The translations under genes and the position numbers were made by a program. A stretch of 36,000 nt of DNA, taken from positions 285,380 to 321,379 of the forward strand of contig JAQGDQ010000192.1 of NCBI GenBank assembly GCA_030141605.1, read 5' to 3'. Positions 34,801 through 36,000 of this stretch are shown here, piece after piece. Source of the stretch: Tubiluchus corallicola (Eukaryota; Priapulida; Priapulimorpha; Priapulimorphida; Tubiluchidae). The first letter of the stretch is position 1. Each line of letters opens with the position of its first letter. The notes beneath the pieces were generated by a model that worked only from the letters and a program-made list of their open reading frames with translations, made no database searches and was not told where the DNA came from.

Positions 34801-36000
34801 AAGTATCTGGGCATTGAATAGGTTCACTTCATGTTCCAAATGGATATCTGTGGTGTAGATTAGAACTAAGGTTGGTGTCCAAAACATCTTAGTTGTGGTG
34901 ACACTGCTGATTGTTGAATATACGTTAGGAGAAATAGGAATAACTTATTTTGCGTTCACATAGAATTTTGTCCATATTACTATTATATGTAGGGCGTAGC
35001 ATGTGTATGTGGTTTTTACTCTAATTTTTATTTATATTTATATGGATCTTAGTCATGAAATTTTTATTTTTTTTATACAATAGATTACTGTTTCTTCATA
35101 CGCTGACCATTTTACACACAAACATATGAATTAAGTCATTTTTCTAAACAATGGCTGTTCTTTGCTCCATCATTCATAAGTTATACAGCCATAAATAGTC
35201 TGAAAAGAGATAATGCAATAACAAATTTTCCCTGGATTTAGAAAATAACAGTATGATAACAGATGTGTGGTATTTGCCACTGGAGTTGCAATGCTGTTGT
35301 GATTTTGGTATATAGCTTGTTTGTTTCAGGTATTATAAAATATGTAGTTTTATGTTTAAAATTTATTTTTCATTAAGAGTGGGTATTAGTAAAATTAATT
35401 AACAGAATCTTGGTACGATATCTCAGGAAAACGCGTGATTCTTTTTGCCATCTAGAATACAATTAACTATAGTGGTTAGTGGATATTTCTGTTATTTGTA
35501 AAATTTAGGAAAGTCTGATTGGCAAATATAAAAATGGACTGATGGAAAGCCACATTTTTCACCTATAGTTGGCCTATCTTAAGACAGGCCTTTATTTGAA
35601 CAGCTTTTGCCAGTGCAATTTTAACTTATCTATATAACCCCATTTTCCTTAATCTTGTTTTCAAAGTGCACGATAAAGTTGATAAATGGAAAACACATTG
35701 GCGAAATAACAGATTTTCATTTTTCCGTATACTTCAATTAAAAAAATGATCATTTAGTTGCATCACGAGATCATGTATCATAAGCCAACATGATGTTACC
35801 ATGCAAATTGGAAAAACTGCAAAAGCTACATCAGTAGAATTAGATGTTCAAAAAAGTGCCCTTAAGTCTAAAGTCTCAAATGAGAATTTATTAAATAGAG
35901 GTTTTATTCTTCACAGATGTTTTGTAAAAAGCTCATTTCCCAGTGCTGACTGTGGATGAACTCTTTATAGCGCAGCTGAACTGTCCCTCCTGAAAGGAAG
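28835..36000. other. SERCA intron 2 (runs off the window)
   Basis: More than 7 kb of AT-rich intron with no exon encoding the expected ELP... continuation that I can support. Apart from the LINE remnant at 31690-32250, no repeat family is recognised. Confidence 0.55.
31690..32250 (+). mobile_element. Degraded LINE, C-terminal part of ORF2
   Basis: Plus-strand fragments in order: NWFRSNKLSLNASQIKYVVF with FRSRNKRMPKFNI; then, in a shifted frame, QIENSNIQQVKQIKFLAIII (family KFLG-I-ID block) and ISLISDSKLLKI; then remnants of the usual end: FCRTS-like text, KVWNEIG near 32140 and FKNAKKSTLNKYH. This is the thumb-side end of a CR1/Jockey-type reverse transcriptase. Many stops; inactive. Confidence 0.75.

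Noticed and set aside
35965-36000. SERCA second coding exon at the window end (GAACTG near the edge resembles the family E-L-P)
   Set aside because: With the available AG the join would insert a codon, and the residues that follow do not match the conserved block. Likely chance.

Overview
The window is AT-rich animal (metazoan invertebrate) nuclear DNA. It has spliced genes with GT-AG introns of 0.6 to more than 7 kb, degraded CR1/Jockey-type LINE fragments, MITE-like elements, a tRNA-derived SINE and many simple repeats. A recognisable SERCA-type calcium pump first exon supports a metazoan source. The species cannot be fixed from the sequence.

Positions 1340-19410 (+) hold the most notable object: a gene that is almost invisible to ORF finding because most of its coding sequence lies in micro-exons. 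A signal-peptide exon (1340-1424) joins a 125-nt exon (8734-8858). These are followed by exons of 15, 3, 9, 12 and 18 nt (10325, 11254, 12758, 15416, 16004), a 69-nt exon (18535-18603), and a terminal exon that starts with the stop codon (TAA at 19261) and carries an AATAAA signal at 19389. Every junction agrees in one reading frame, giving a predicted 112-residue precursor. It looks like a peptide prohormone: signal peptide, dibasic cleavage sites, and a C-x6-C peptide ending in Gly-Lys-Arg (an amidation and cleavage signal). The cysteine loop is assembled from three micro-exons. I do not recognise the family.

Intron 1 of that gene (1425-8733) carries, on the opposite strand, an intronless 270-codon gene with a TATA box (5146-5958). 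It also carries a LINE reverse-transcriptase remnant, tetranucleotide repeats, and two foldback-like elements (about 6410-8670) made of degenerate GGTACTAGGAAAGTTT-type repeats in inverted arms around TTG/ATC-rich cores. These end just before exon 2. The later introns hold minisatellites, non-LTR retrotransposon tails, a MITE, a perfect hairpin, a decayed coding remnant and palindromes.

Positions 19420-26600 are mostly non-genic: GGAT/GGGA satellites, a MITE, a second copy of a 196-bp repeat, a Tc1/mariner remnant and a tRNA-derived SINE.

Positions 26600-36000 hold the 5' end of a SERCA (ATP2A-type) gene on the + strand: a likely non-coding first exon ending at 26853, the first coding exon 28687-28834, then an intron of more than 7 kb that runs out of the window and contains another LINE remnant.
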